Origin: an uncultured Clostridia bacterium
GTDB lineage: Bacteria; Bacillota_A; Clostridia; TANB77; CAG-508
Length of the DNA stretch: 6,156 nucleotides
Direction: 5' to 3'
Assembly: GCA_947628465.1 (NCBI GenBank)
Contig: CANQZZ010000086.1
Location: 1-6,156 of the forward strand
In this document: positions 1 to 5,876 of the stretch, piece by piece
Layout: each line of letters opens with the position of its first letter
Position numbering within the stretch: position 1 is the stretch's first letter
The notes under the pieces: generated by a model
Database searches by the model: none
What the model saw: the letters and a program-made list of their open reading frames with translations, nothing else
What the model was told of the DNA's origin: nothing
Program-made: the position numbers and the translations under genes

Positions 1-725
1 GCATCTGTTATATGCAATTCCGTAATTCCTTCTATTTCTCTTTTATAATTAATTGTATCTTGTACTTGTTGTTTAAGTCCGTCTATATCTTGCTCATGCT
101 GTACTAATTTTTCTTCATGTTCTGTAGTTTCTTCAGTTAATTGCGTTATTTTACCTTCTGCTTGATTTATTTGACTTTGTACCCTTCTATTAATTGTTTT
201 TTGTGATGGTATTTTAGTCGTTGTTTCTTCTTTATTCTTGCATTGTATTTTACTAGAAATGTCTGCTTTCCATTTGCCAACAAAGTTAGAATTTCCTTGA
301 TATATTACATATTTGTCATCTATTAAAATTAAATCTCCAATATCAATTGCAGGGTCTATTATACTTTCTCCTTCAAAGCTATATACTTCTAATCCATTTA
401 ATTGGTTGTATATGTTATCTATTTGTTCTTGGTCTACAATAAACATATTATCTTGATTGATATAAATAGTATTGCCTGTTTCATCACCTTTTTCAAACAG
501 TTGTATTCCATCTTCATATCTAACCCTACTAAATTTAAATTTATCTCCCCAAGAAAAATTTTTGAAATATTTAAGTGGTAATTCTGCTATATATTTACCG
601 ATTGTTCTTATATAAAGTTTTCCATCTCTACCTATACAAGCAAATCCTCCTGCTTGTTCTGCTATATAACTTATATATGTTCTCGCTGACACTGTATTAT
701 CATAAACTGCTATTTGTTTATGCAT
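1..725 (-). CDS. Tail hub / tail-associated protein, downstream part (second frame, cut by window edge)
   Basis: This frame is open from the window edge up to an ATG at 725-723. It reads M-H-K-Q-I-A-V-Y-D-N-T-V and then a long β-rich segment (Y-I-A-E-Q-A-G-G-F-A-C-I-G-R-D-G-K-L-Y-I) of the kind seen in siphophage baseplate hub proteins. Its last ~80 visible residues are rich in Q, E and K with heptad-like spacing, suggesting a coiled coil that leads to a distal domain outside the window. No SD precedes the ATG, and it overlaps the end of the ORF at 718-1194 by 8 bases, so it is better read as the continuation of that ORF in the +1 frame than as a separate gene. Together they would give one hub protein of at least ~390 residues. 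Role by synteny (after the tape measure and a small tail protein) and by composition; the exact family is not certain. Confidence 0.75.
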   Translation of the reverse strand, partial: MHKQIAVYDNTVSARTYISYIAEQAGGFACIGRDGKLYIRTIGKYIAELPLKYFKNFSWGDKFKFSRVRYEDGIQLFEKGDETGNTIYINQDNMFIVDQEQIDNIYNQLNGLEVYSFEGESIIDPAIDIGDLILIDDKYVIYQGNSNFVGKWKADISSKIQCKNKEETTTKIPSQKTINRRVQSQINQAEGKITQLTEETTEHEEKLVQHEQDIDGLKQQVQDTINYKREIEGITELHITD

Positions 726-750
726 ATTCAAAAAAGAAGTAGAACCGTAA
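701..750 (-). other. Frame junction of the hub gene, with T6 run and stem-loop
   Basis: On the minus strand the upstream frame reads TTA CGG TTC TAC TTC TTT TTT GAA and stops with TAA at 720-718. The downstream frame has a TAG just before this stretch, so any shift must fall in the short overlap. A T6 run (735-730) lets a Phe tRNA move +1 from TTT to TTT. Seven bases later come two perfect 7-bp arms, CATAAAC (722-716) and GTTTATG (707-701), with an 8-base loop; the stop codon lies in the 5' arm. CGG at 747-745 is a codon expected to be rare in this AT-rich DNA. A simple extra C at 747 would explain the break equally well. Confidence 0.5.
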
Positions 751-1194
751 TTCTACTTTTGCTTTTAAACATATATCTTGTAATACTTCTATTATTTCTG
801 CATAGCCTTTTTGATTTACTAATTCACTACCATCATAATTAAACTCAAACTTAATCATATTATCTAATAATTTTAGCTTTACTATATAATCATCATCTTT
901 ACTTATATCATCTACATTAAAGTATCCTATCGGTACTGATTCTTCTGCTATTCCACTTTCAATATAAATTTTATTTATTACATTAGGTAATACAGTTTTA
1001 TATAACTTCAATTCAATCCCTTGTGATGTTACAGAACCTAATGTAAATTCATCATCTGAGAAAAGCTGTTGAGAAGGCTTACAATCTAATATGTATCTTT
1101 TATCTATTTCACTATCATTAATAAATACTTTTAACAAATGTCTAACACTAGGCTCATATATCTTTAATTTATAATTGTCACTTGTTTGATACAT
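718..1194 (-). CDS. Tail hub / tail-associated protein, N-terminal part (ends at frame break)
   Basis: A 158-residue ORF whose ATG overlaps the stop of the preceding gene (TAATG), with AGGAGG about 10 bases upstream inside that gene, so the two are translationally coupled. The protein is β-rich (I-L-D-C-K-P-S, F-T-L-G-S-V-T-S-Q, V-P-I-G-Y-F-N-V-D-D), like the N-terminal domain of tail hub proteins that sit below the tape measure and distal tail ring. It ends abruptly in a Phe-rich tail (R-F-Y-F-F-F-E-Y-A) that does not look like a natural domain end. If one base is skipped at 747, the same DNA reads V-E-L-G-S-T-S-F-L-N-M and runs on into the next frame. It is therefore half of a frame-split gene: programmed frameshift, mutation or sequence error. 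I recognise the general class but not the exact family. Confidence 0.8.
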   Translation of the reverse strand: MYQTSDNYKLKIYEPSVRHLLKVFINDSEIDKRYILDCKPSQQLFSDDEFTLGSVTSQGIELKLYKTVLPNVINKIYIESGIAEESVPIGYFNVDDISKDDDYIVKLKLLDNMIKFEFNYDGSELVNQKGYAEIIEVLQDICLKAKVELRFYFFFEYA

Positions 1195-1616
1195 TAACTA
1201 TTAGCCTCCTCTACTGCTTGTTTTTGTACTTCTGTTAATTCTTTCTGCATTAAATTAAAAGAGCACTTATACCTCGTTTTTGAAGTGTTTGTGCTCTTTT
1301 CTGTATCTATCATTTCTGTTTTTCTTTTTGAAACTCTAAATTTAGCTCCTTCTAAAAACCCTCCTTTTACTACTGGAACTTTTACATCTAACACAAGAGG
1401 ATTCTTATATGTTTCTTGAATTATTTTTTCTGCTTCTTCTTCTGAATTTAAATCCCATGACATAGATAATTTTAAAAGTCCAACTGCTATTGGGTTATCA
1501 ATTAGGCTACCATCTACAGCAGAAGAATAACTATCTTTATCTGTATCCTCTATATCTGCACTATATGCAGATGGTGTTGGCAAATCTTCTTTGCTTCCAT
1601 GTTCTTTCCAAATCAT
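1194..1616 (-). CDS. Small tail protein, DUF6711-like, between tape measure and hub
   Basis: A 140-residue protein starting with ATG at 1616. AGGAGG (1630-1625) lies 8 bases upstream, inside the last codons of the tape measure gene, so translation is coupled. The early motif L-P-T-P-S-A-Y (about residues 12-18), then I-E-D-T-D-K-D-S-Y and later V-V-K-G-G-F-L-E-G-A-K-F-R-V-S-K-R-K, resembles small tail proteins annotated as DUF6711 that follow the tape measure in gut Firmicute prophages. That family assignment is from memory and moderate. No signal peptide or membrane segment is seen. The position suggests a distal-tail or tail-tip adaptor between the tape measure and the hub, possibly standing in for a Dit protein, since no separate Dit gene is present here. 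The stop codon overlaps the next start by one base. Confidence 0.8.
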   Translation of the reverse strand: MIWKEHGSKEDLPTPSAYSADIEDTDKDSYSSAVDGSLIDNPIAVGLLKLSMSWDLNSEEEAEKIIQETYKNPLVLDVKVPVVKGGFLEGAKFRVSKRKTEMIDTEKSTNTSKTRYKCSFNLMQKELTEVQKQAVEEANS

Positions 1617-1620
1617 CTTT

Positions 1621-4539
1621 TTATCCTCCTATTAATGCTTCTATTCCTTGCCCTGTTTGTCTTTTTATATCTCTTAAATTATTTAATAAAATCCTTCCTA
1701 ATTTTTCATTGCCTACGTATATTGATAATGGTATAGAAATATTATTATTTCCTACACTATCATTCAACATATCACTTAACGTTTCTCCTAAAATATTTCT
1801 AGGTTGTATTGTGCTTGTAGTTATTAAACTTGTATTTAAAGGTAAAGTATCAATATCAGGTTTATTTATTGTATAAGACATATTAGTTGTTAAATTTTCT
1901 AATTCTTTTGTTACTCTATCTATATTATTATGTATTCCTCTAACCATTAAATCAATCATATCTGGCATATAAGTATGAAAATTTGATAATGGACCTTCAT
2001 CTGGTTCTGAAAATCCTAAGAAATTCTTTACACTATTAGCAATTGAACTTGCAGCACTTTTTACCTTATCAATACCACTTCTTATTCCAGAAGCCATATT
2101 ATTTGCCAAATCTTTCCCCCATGTTATTGCATTACTTACTACATTTGAAAATGTAGAATTAAAGCTACTTTTAATATTATTTCCCCATGAAGTTATACTT
2201 GATTTTGCATTGTTTAAACCCGTAGTTATGTTGTTTTTAATTGAACTTATCTTACTTGATACTGTACTATATACATTATTCCAACAATTAGAAAAATTAG
2301 TTTTTACATTGTTAGCCCAAGTTGTTATTGTTGATTTCGCATTACTTAAACCTGATGAAATATTTGATTTCACGATATTAACTTTTGATTTAACATTTTC
2401 ACTTACATTGTTCCAACAGTCAGAAATTTTTGTTTTTACATTATTTGCCCAACCTTTTATTGTTTCTTTTGTATTATTTACCCAATTAACAACATTGTCT
2501 TTTATTTCAGTAAACTTTCCAACAATTTTTGAAACTAAATTTGTAAAAATAGATTTTACAGCTTCCCAAATATTTGAAAGACCATTCTTTAAGCCCTCAA
2601 TTAAATATTCTCCCATTTCAGCCATTACTGTTGAAGGAGAATGTATTCCAAATGCATTTTTAAATCCATCTATAAATGGCTGAAAAATATGCTCATATAT
2701 CCATTGTCCTATACCAATAATTGCATCTCCAATACCTTTTAAGATACCTAAGACAATATTCCCACCACACTCTTCTATTTCATTTTGAAAATATTGTTCT
2801 ATTCCATTAAATGCATCTAAAATAAATGTGCCTATAAATGATGCTAATCCTCCTAAAGCAGAACCTAATACACTAAATAATGATTGAGTTATTCCTCCCC
2901 AATCAATATTAACAATAAACTCCTCTACAGATTTGGCTATCTGTTGCCAATCTATTTCTTGTAAAGCAGTAGATATTGTATCTAATATTCCTTTTATTCC
3001 ACTACTTAATGTTTTAGCTGCTGTTGACCAATCTACATTCTTAAAAAATCCATTAATACTATTAGCTATTGCTTTCCCAAATTTTTTCCAATCAAATGTA
3101 GTCACAAATTCATATCCAAAATATATTATAGTATTTAATCCTTGTGCAAAAGTATTTCCAACTAATTCCCAATCTGTACTTGCTATAAATCCATTTAAAA
3201 ATTGTGCTATATTTTTTGATATCTTCTTTGCTGTATTTTGAATTTTATTCCATGGAATATTTGCTAATGCATTATTTAGTTTCTCACCGATTAAAACTCC
3301 TACTTCTTCCCAATTTCCATTTTTGATTGCGTCTAATATATTATTAGATGTATCTCCCATTTCAGATAAATCAAAACTTGGTGTTACTGCTCCGCTTCCA
3401 CCACCACTATCTGAATTATCTTGCGTTTGAACATTGTTTATTTCACCATGAATCCCTGCTAATCCTTGTGCTTCCTTTTTGGCTTTCTTTGCACTTCCTG
3501 CTACACTATTCATTGAAGAAGCTGTTGCTTTAGCGAAGATATTTACTCCAGTTAATGCAAAAACAACACTTTGTATTGCCTTCATTAGTTGGTAAACTAA
3601 ATTAGTAACAAATTGTATAACTGGTGCTAATACTGAACCCATAGCATATTTCATATAATCTATATTAGCACTTAGTTGCTGTGCACCTGCATTTTGGCTT
3701 GATAGCCAACCCTGTGCTGAGCTACTTAAAGCACTATAAATTCCCCTTAAAGAAAATAATGCAGCTGCATATTTTAAGATATGTCCTAATCCACTTCTTA
3801 AGTTCTTTCCCATTCTTTTAATATTATTTGTAACGTTCTGTGTTATCTTAGGTAATTGATTAAATGAATTTTTTACATTTCCTATACTTACTTTTGCTTG
3901 GTCTAATTTACCTTTAAATGCACTAAAAAAAGCAGTCAATCTATTTTGACTACTCCCTGCTTGGTTTAATTCTTCTTTAATTTGAGACATTTTTAATTTT
4001 GCTTCATTAAGTTCTTTGTTGTATATTTCTATTTGCGTATATAATTTTTGTGCTTGACTATTTAATGCTGTAAAATCTTTATTTGAAGATAAAGCATTAT
4101 CTACAACTGTATCCATAGATTTATCATTTTTTGATATTCCTTCTGGTACTACTTCATTTCTTGTATCGTTTACTATCTTATCTATTTGTGGGTTAATAAT
4201 ATCTAATTTCATTTGTCGAGCATTTATTTTCTTTTCTAGACTATCTATTTCTTTTTCAAGTTGTGTAATTTGTTTTTCTGCTTCTTTATTATTTATCTTT
4301 ATTTTCACTTCATTGTTCTGAGTAGATTTTTTTAAGTTATCAATTTTATTTCTTACAACTTGAACAGCATTTTGTATTTTATTAGATACACTTTTCATAT
4401 CCATTTTACTCATTGATTCTTGTGCTACTTGTACTGCTTGTGTTACTTGTTGCTTTATCTGTGGCATTAATTTTTTTATTTCTTTTAATGCTGGCTCTAT
4501 ACTTGCCTGTACCACAATATCTAATTCTTCTAGTGTTAT
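1621..4539 (-). CDS. Phage tail tape measure protein
   Basis: The protein has 964 residues from the GTG at 4515, or 972 if translation begins at the ATA at 4539. I prefer 4539 because it lies 8 bases after GGGGG (4552-4548), whereas the GTG is 32 bases away with no SD of its own. Layout, numbered from the GTG: residues 1-200 are charged coiled coil (QLEKEIDSLEKK); about 240-325 form hydrophobic helices; a Gly/Ser linker follows near 370; residues 401-540 carry seven Trp motifs; G-I-H-S-P-S, then M-A-E-M-G-E-Y-L-I-E-G-L, lie near 620-640; 44-residue helical repeats span about 675-800; and P-L-S-N-F-H-T-Y-M-P-D-M lies near 840. These features are typical of Firmicute siphophage tape measures. 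The protein acts as a ruler inside the tail tube and is taken up at DNA ejection. At the usual ~0.15 nm per residue the tail would be about 145 nm. No lysozyme or peptidase domain is evident. Confidence 0.95.
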   Translation of the reverse strand: MTLEELDIVVQASIEPALKEIKKLMPQIKQQVTQAVQVAQESMSKMDMKSVSNKIQNAVQVVRNKIDNLKKSTQNNEVKIKINNKEAEKQITQLEKEIDSLEKKINARQMKLDIINPQIDKIVNDTRNEVVPEGISKNDKSMDTVVDNALSSNKDFTALNSQAQKLYTQIEIYNKELNEAKLKMSQIKEELNQAGSSQNRLTAFFSAFKGKLDQAKVSIGNVKNSFNQLPKITQNVTNNIKRMGKNLRSGLGHILKYAAALFSLRGIYSALSSSAQGWLSSQNAGAQQLSANIDYMKYAMGSVLAPVIQFVTNLVYQLMKAIQSVVFALTGVNIFAKATASSMNSVAGSAKKAKKEAQGLAGIHGEINNVQTQDNSDSGGGSGAVTPSFDLSEMGDTSNNILDAIKNGNWEEVGVLIGEKLNNALANIPWNKIQNTAKKISKNIAQFLNGFIASTDWELVGNTFAQGLNTIIYFGYEFVTTFDWKKFGKAIANSINGFFKNVDWSTAAKTLSSGIKGILDTISTALQEIDWQQIAKSVEEFIVNIDWGGITQSLFSVLGSALGGLASFIGTFILDAFNGIEQYFQNEIEECGGNIVLGILKGIGDAIIGIGQWIYEHIFQPFIDGFKNAFGIHSPSTVMAEMGEYLIEGLKNGLSNIWEAVKSIFTNLVSKIVGKFTEIKDNVVNWVNNTKETIKGWANNVKTKISDCWNNVSENVKSKVNIVKSNISSGLSNAKSTITTWANNVKTNFSNCWNNVYSTVSSKISSIKNNITTGLNNAKSSITSWGNNIKSSFNSTFSNVVSNAITWGKDLANNMASGIRSGIDKVKSAASSIANSVKNFLGFSEPDEGPLSNFHTYMPDMIDLMVRGIHNNIDRVTKELENLTTNMSYTINKPDIDTLPLNTSLITTSTIQPRNILGETLSDMLNDSVGNNNISIPLSIYVGNEKLGRILLNNLRDIKRQTGQGIEALIGG
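2116..2502 (-). repeat. Tandem 132-bp repeats in the tape measure gene
   Basis: About 2.5 copies of a 44-residue unit can be aligned by hand. The block W-A-N-N-V-K-T-x-x-S-x-C-W-N-N-V recurs with its Cys-Trp pair at residues 700-701 and 744-745 (exactly 132 bp apart), and a third, more diverged copy has W-G-N-N-I-K at about residue 777. Between the blocks lies a helix with N-I-S/T-S/T-G-L-S/N-N-A-K-S. Such in-frame helical repeats are a common way for tape measures to change length. Confidence 0.75.
2897..3315 (-). repeat. Tryptophan-containing repeat array in the tape measure protein
   Basis: Seven short motifs of the type D/N/P-W-x-x-(I/V/F/A) occur at Trp 402, 422, 449, 476, 496, 523 and 539 (numbered from the GTG). 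Their spacings of 20, 27, 27, 20, 27 and 16 residues suggest a repeating helical hairpin. The DNA copies are diverged, so this is an old protein repeat rather than a recent duplication. Confidence 0.6.
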
Positions 4540-4552
4540 AAGTCATTCCCCC
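4537..4552 (-). promoter_or_regulatory. Tape measure ribosome binding site and probable AUA start
   Basis: GGGGG (4552-4548) is the only good SD. An ATG at 4546-4544 is only one base past it and in the wrong frame. In the tape measure frame TGA (4545-4543) is followed by CTT, then ATA at 4539-4537, at ideal SD spacing; the frame then reads T-L-E-E-L-D-I before the GTG at 4515. The zinc-ribbon gene upstream uses the same kind of SD (GGGGGG) with 7 bases to its ATG. Confidence 0.5.
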
Positions 4553-4565
4553 TTTCGTGCATAAT

Positions 4566-4594
4566 AAAAAAACACCTACAAAAATGTAAGTGCT
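4566..4594 (-). terminator. Intrinsic terminator after the zinc-ribbon gene
   Basis: On the minus strand AGCACTTACA (4594-4585), a TTTT loop and TGTAGGTGTT (4580-4571) form a 10-bp stem with two G-U pairs, running into a stretch of seven T (4572-4566). It lies 28 bases after the zinc-ribbon stop and 13 bases before the tape measure SD. It should end transcripts started at the zinc-ribbon promoter; late tail transcripts would have to read through it. Confidence 0.8.
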
Positions 4595-4622
4595 TTACTT
4601 TATTGTATTCTTTATTATAGTA

Positions 4623-4910
4623 TTACTTGAATATACTTATAGGAGCAATACCCATTTTACCTTTCTTAATTGACCATGTATTACCACAATTTTGGCAAAT
4701 TCCTACAGTAGAATTAATTGTTTTAGTTTTATTTGTTCCTTTAGATTTTTTCCAAAACAGATTAGATATACCTAATGTAAATATAGCACTTAGTCCTCTT
4801 GCACTATTATTTACATGTCCTCCAAATCCAACACCTTTTTTATTAGTTTGTTGTCCTTCTTCGACAAGTTGAATTTGGACATTTTCACTACCACATTTTG
4901 GGCATTTCAT
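4623..4910 (-). CDS. Small zinc-ribbon protein, probable moron gene
   Basis: The start is the ATG at 4910, preceded by AAGGGGGG with 7 bases spacing; a longer in-frame ORF reading upstream would translate the SD itself. The 95-residue protein has C3-x2-C6 at the N-terminus (M-K-C-P-K-C-G) and C72-x2-C75 near the C-terminus (I-C-Q-N-C-G-N-T-W), a split four-cysteine zinc ribbon. Between them are a Gly-rich stretch and a hydrophobic helix (G-L-S-A-I-F-T-L-G-I-S-N-L-F-W), followed by a Lys-rich segment. Similar small zinc-ribbon proteins are scattered in Firmicutes and have no defined role; DNA, RNA or membrane association is possible but not shown. It interrupts the chaperone-tape measure pair, with 148 bases upstream and an intrinsic terminator downstream. 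It is thus likely a separately transcribed cargo gene rather than a tail component. Confidence 0.88.
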   Translation of the reverse strand: MKCPKCGSENVQIQLVEEGQQTNKKGVGFGGHVNNSARGLSAIFTLGISNLFWKKSKGTNKTKTINSTVGICQNCGNTWSIKKGKMGIAPISIFK

Positions 4911-4965
4911 AATAATTCCCCCCTTTATACTTAATAATAGCATAACATATATAAATTAAAAATAC

Positions 4966-5058
4966 TGTCGAAAAAAGTAATTTTATTAAATTTTGTATTT
5001 TAATTATATAATATATTATACACATAATGCAACTATTTTTAATCGACAAACTTCGACA
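4966..5058. promoter_or_regulatory. Spo0A-box-like motifs around the zinc-ribbon promoter
   Basis: On the minus strand TGTCGAA (5058-5052) and TGTCGAT (5048-5042) lie in tandem, exactly 10 bp apart start to start and so on one face of the helix. TGTCGAA also occurs on the plus strand at 4966-4972, and once more on the minus strand at 4866-4860 inside the zinc-ribbon gene. TGTCGAA is the known Spo0A-box consensus. For the TATAAT at 5020-5015 the tandem pair sits at about -34 to -50. Confidence 0.45.
5003..5032 (-). promoter_or_regulatory. Probable σA-type promoter(s) of the zinc-ribbon gene
   Basis: The 148-bp gap between the T-like stop and the zinc-ribbon ATG is very AT-rich. It has two exact TATAAT hexamers on the minus strand, at 5020-5015 and 5008-5003. 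The second has TTGCAT (5032-5027) 18 bases upstream. The first has no good -35 but has TGTCGA repeats where a -35 would be. Either would give a leader of about 90-100 nt. Confidence 0.55.
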
Positions 5059-5355
5059 TCATTTTTCTGCTTTCATAATTGCTCTCATTCTCTTTGCTAT
5101 TTCTTCTGGAGATTGTACTTGTTCTTCTTTTTGAGGGAATAATTTTTCAAATGTTTTTTGTAATGGAACTATTTTAGGTCTTTTATTACTCATTGCATCT
5201 GCCATAATCAACTTATCTGTTACAGCTTCTTGAAGCCTTATTTCTTGCCTAAAACTATCCATAATATAGCATAAATTAGATTGAGTAAATACACTAACTT
5301 CTCTATATGTACTATTCCAAAATTCATTTGGTTTCATTGAAAAATAATAGCACAA
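5059..5355 (-). CDS. Tail assembly chaperone, T / Gp15-like (C-terminal reading frame)
   Basis: From the only usual start codon (TTG at 5355) the product is 98 residues, but this TTG has no SD and cuts into a clearly coding stretch. The frame continues upstream as L-V-D-L-I-Y-A-L-E-A-L-C-Y-Y-F, then M-K-P-N-E-F-W-N-S-T-Y-R-E-V, the hallmark of Gp15-like proteins lying between the first chaperone and the tape measure. The C-terminus is charged (P-E-E-I-A-K-R-M-R-A-I-M-K-A-E-K). By analogy with λ gpG/gpGT this would be the T part, which binds the tape measure during tail assembly in the cytoplasm. The frame is open up to 5577 and lies -1 relative to the upstream G-like gene, so it is probably made by frameshifting or from a non-standard start such as the ATT at 5433. 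TGA ends it, immediately before a TGTCGAA motif. Confidence 0.82.
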   Translation of the reverse strand: MCYYFSMKPNEFWNSTYREVSVFTQSNLCYIMDSFRQEIRLQEAVTDKLIMADAMSNKRPKIVPLQKTFEKLFPQKEEQVQSPEEIAKRMRAIMKAEK

Positions 5356-5577
5356 TGCTTCTAATGCATAAATTAAATCAACTAACGTTTTAGATTTCTT
5401 GATATTATCTGTTAAATTATCTAAGCTTTGAATCCTTGAAATTCTTCCGCTGCTATTTTGCTTATAACTTTCTCTGCTGATTTCTGTACTAATTCGTTCA
5501 TATTGGCTCCTGATAAAGGATTTGATATCATTTCCTCTAGTTCTTTCTTGGTCTTTCTCTTCATAAAAAAACCTTCT
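5356..5577 (-). other. Open -1 frame linking the two chaperone genes, with T TTT TTT heptamer
   Basis: The T-like frame has no stop from 5577 down to its end. Its upstream limit is a TGA (5580-5578), just two codons before the heptamer T TTT TTT (5571-5565), which is in the correct phase of the G-like gene (GGT TTT TTT ATG) for -1 slippage. No ATG lies in this frame. Between 5565 and about 5433 the -1 frame reads as a charged, low-conviction peptide while the G frame reads naturally, so a shift or start near the G stop (5421) remains possible. Confidence 0.45.
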
Positions 5578-5870
5578 TCATTTATTACCTTTGTTAAGCT
5601 TTCAAATACATCGCTATATGTTTTATTATTTTCTTTTCTATAATCATCTAAAAAATCATACACTTCATCTGAGCTTTTAAATGCATGGTTTCCATCGTTA
5701 TCTTCTGCTAATGTAAAAATAATTTTAGACAATGCCCCTAAATCATTCTCTTGTATTGCTTTAAAATAAGCATCTTCAAAATTTTTATTTCTTAGTGAAT
5801 TAGCTATATCCACTATTTTTCTTGTTTTTAGTACTAAATTAATTGTTTTCTTTTTTGTTTCTAATATCAT
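5421..5870 (-). CDS. Tail assembly chaperone, G-like
   Basis: A 149-residue acidic/basic mixed, mostly helical protein with no signal peptide or membrane segment. ATG at 5870 follows AAAGGAGAG at good spacing. The body (F-E-D-A-Y-F-K-A-I-Q-E-N-D-L-G-A-L-S-K-I) and the C-terminal segment (E-E-M-I-S-N-P-L-S-G-A-N-M, then E-E-F-Q-G-F-K-A) match what is expected of first tail chaperones, located after the tube protein and before the T-like frame and tape measure. In this gene pair the shorter protein is usually made in excess and a minor fusion with T carries the tape measure binding part. Its stop is TAG, and it overlaps the open T-like frame. Its SD can be masked by a hairpin (see 5877-5915). 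The chaperone call rests mainly on synteny. Confidence 0.82.
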   Translation of the reverse strand: MILETKKKTINLVLKTRKIVDIANSLRNKNFEDAYFKAIQENDLGALSKIIFTLAEDNDGNHAFKSSDEVYDFLDDYRKENNKTYSDVFESLTKVINEEGFFMKRKTKKELEEMISNPLSGANMNELVQKSAEKVISKIAAEEFQGFKA

Positions 5871-5876
5871 TTTATT

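Noticed and set aside
1257..1300. Perfect 10-bp inverted repeat AAAAGAGCAC / GTGCTCTTTT with a 24-base loop inside the DUF6711-like gene
   Set aside because: It lies mid-gene in normal coding sequence, and about one such repeat is expected by chance in AT-rich DNA of this length.
1490..1876. Plus-strand ORF of 128 codons
   Set aside because: It is antisense to two well-supported genes, has no SD, and its Leu/Pro/Phe-rich composition is typical of the reverse of AT-rich coding DNA.
2210..2683. Plus-strand ORF of 157 codons over the tape measure
   Set aside because: Hydrophobic, repetitive composition mirrors the tape measure repeats on the other strand; no SD and no context.
2933..3533. Two short plus-strand ORFs (2933-3241 and 3348-3533)
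   Set aside because: Both are shadows of the tape measure gene without SD or recognisable motifs.
4408..4546. 46-codon ORF from the ATG at 4546, just after the tape measure SD
   Set aside because: The SD is only one base from the ATG, and the product is a Ser/Thr/Arg low-complexity shadow of the tape measure frame.
4627..4872. Plus-strand ORF opposite the zinc-ribbon gene
   Set aside because: The minus-strand gene has an SD, paired CxxC motifs, a promoter and a terminator; the plus-strand reading has none.
5041..5061. Alternative genetic code with TGA as Trp, extending the T-like gene
   Set aside because: Reading through the TGA gives an implausible peptide from promoter-like DNA, and TGG serves for Trp throughout the window with no in-frame TGA.
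5458..5643. Plus-strand 61-codon ORF opposite the G-like chaperone
   Set aside because: No SD; Phe/Ser/Leu-rich antisense shadow.
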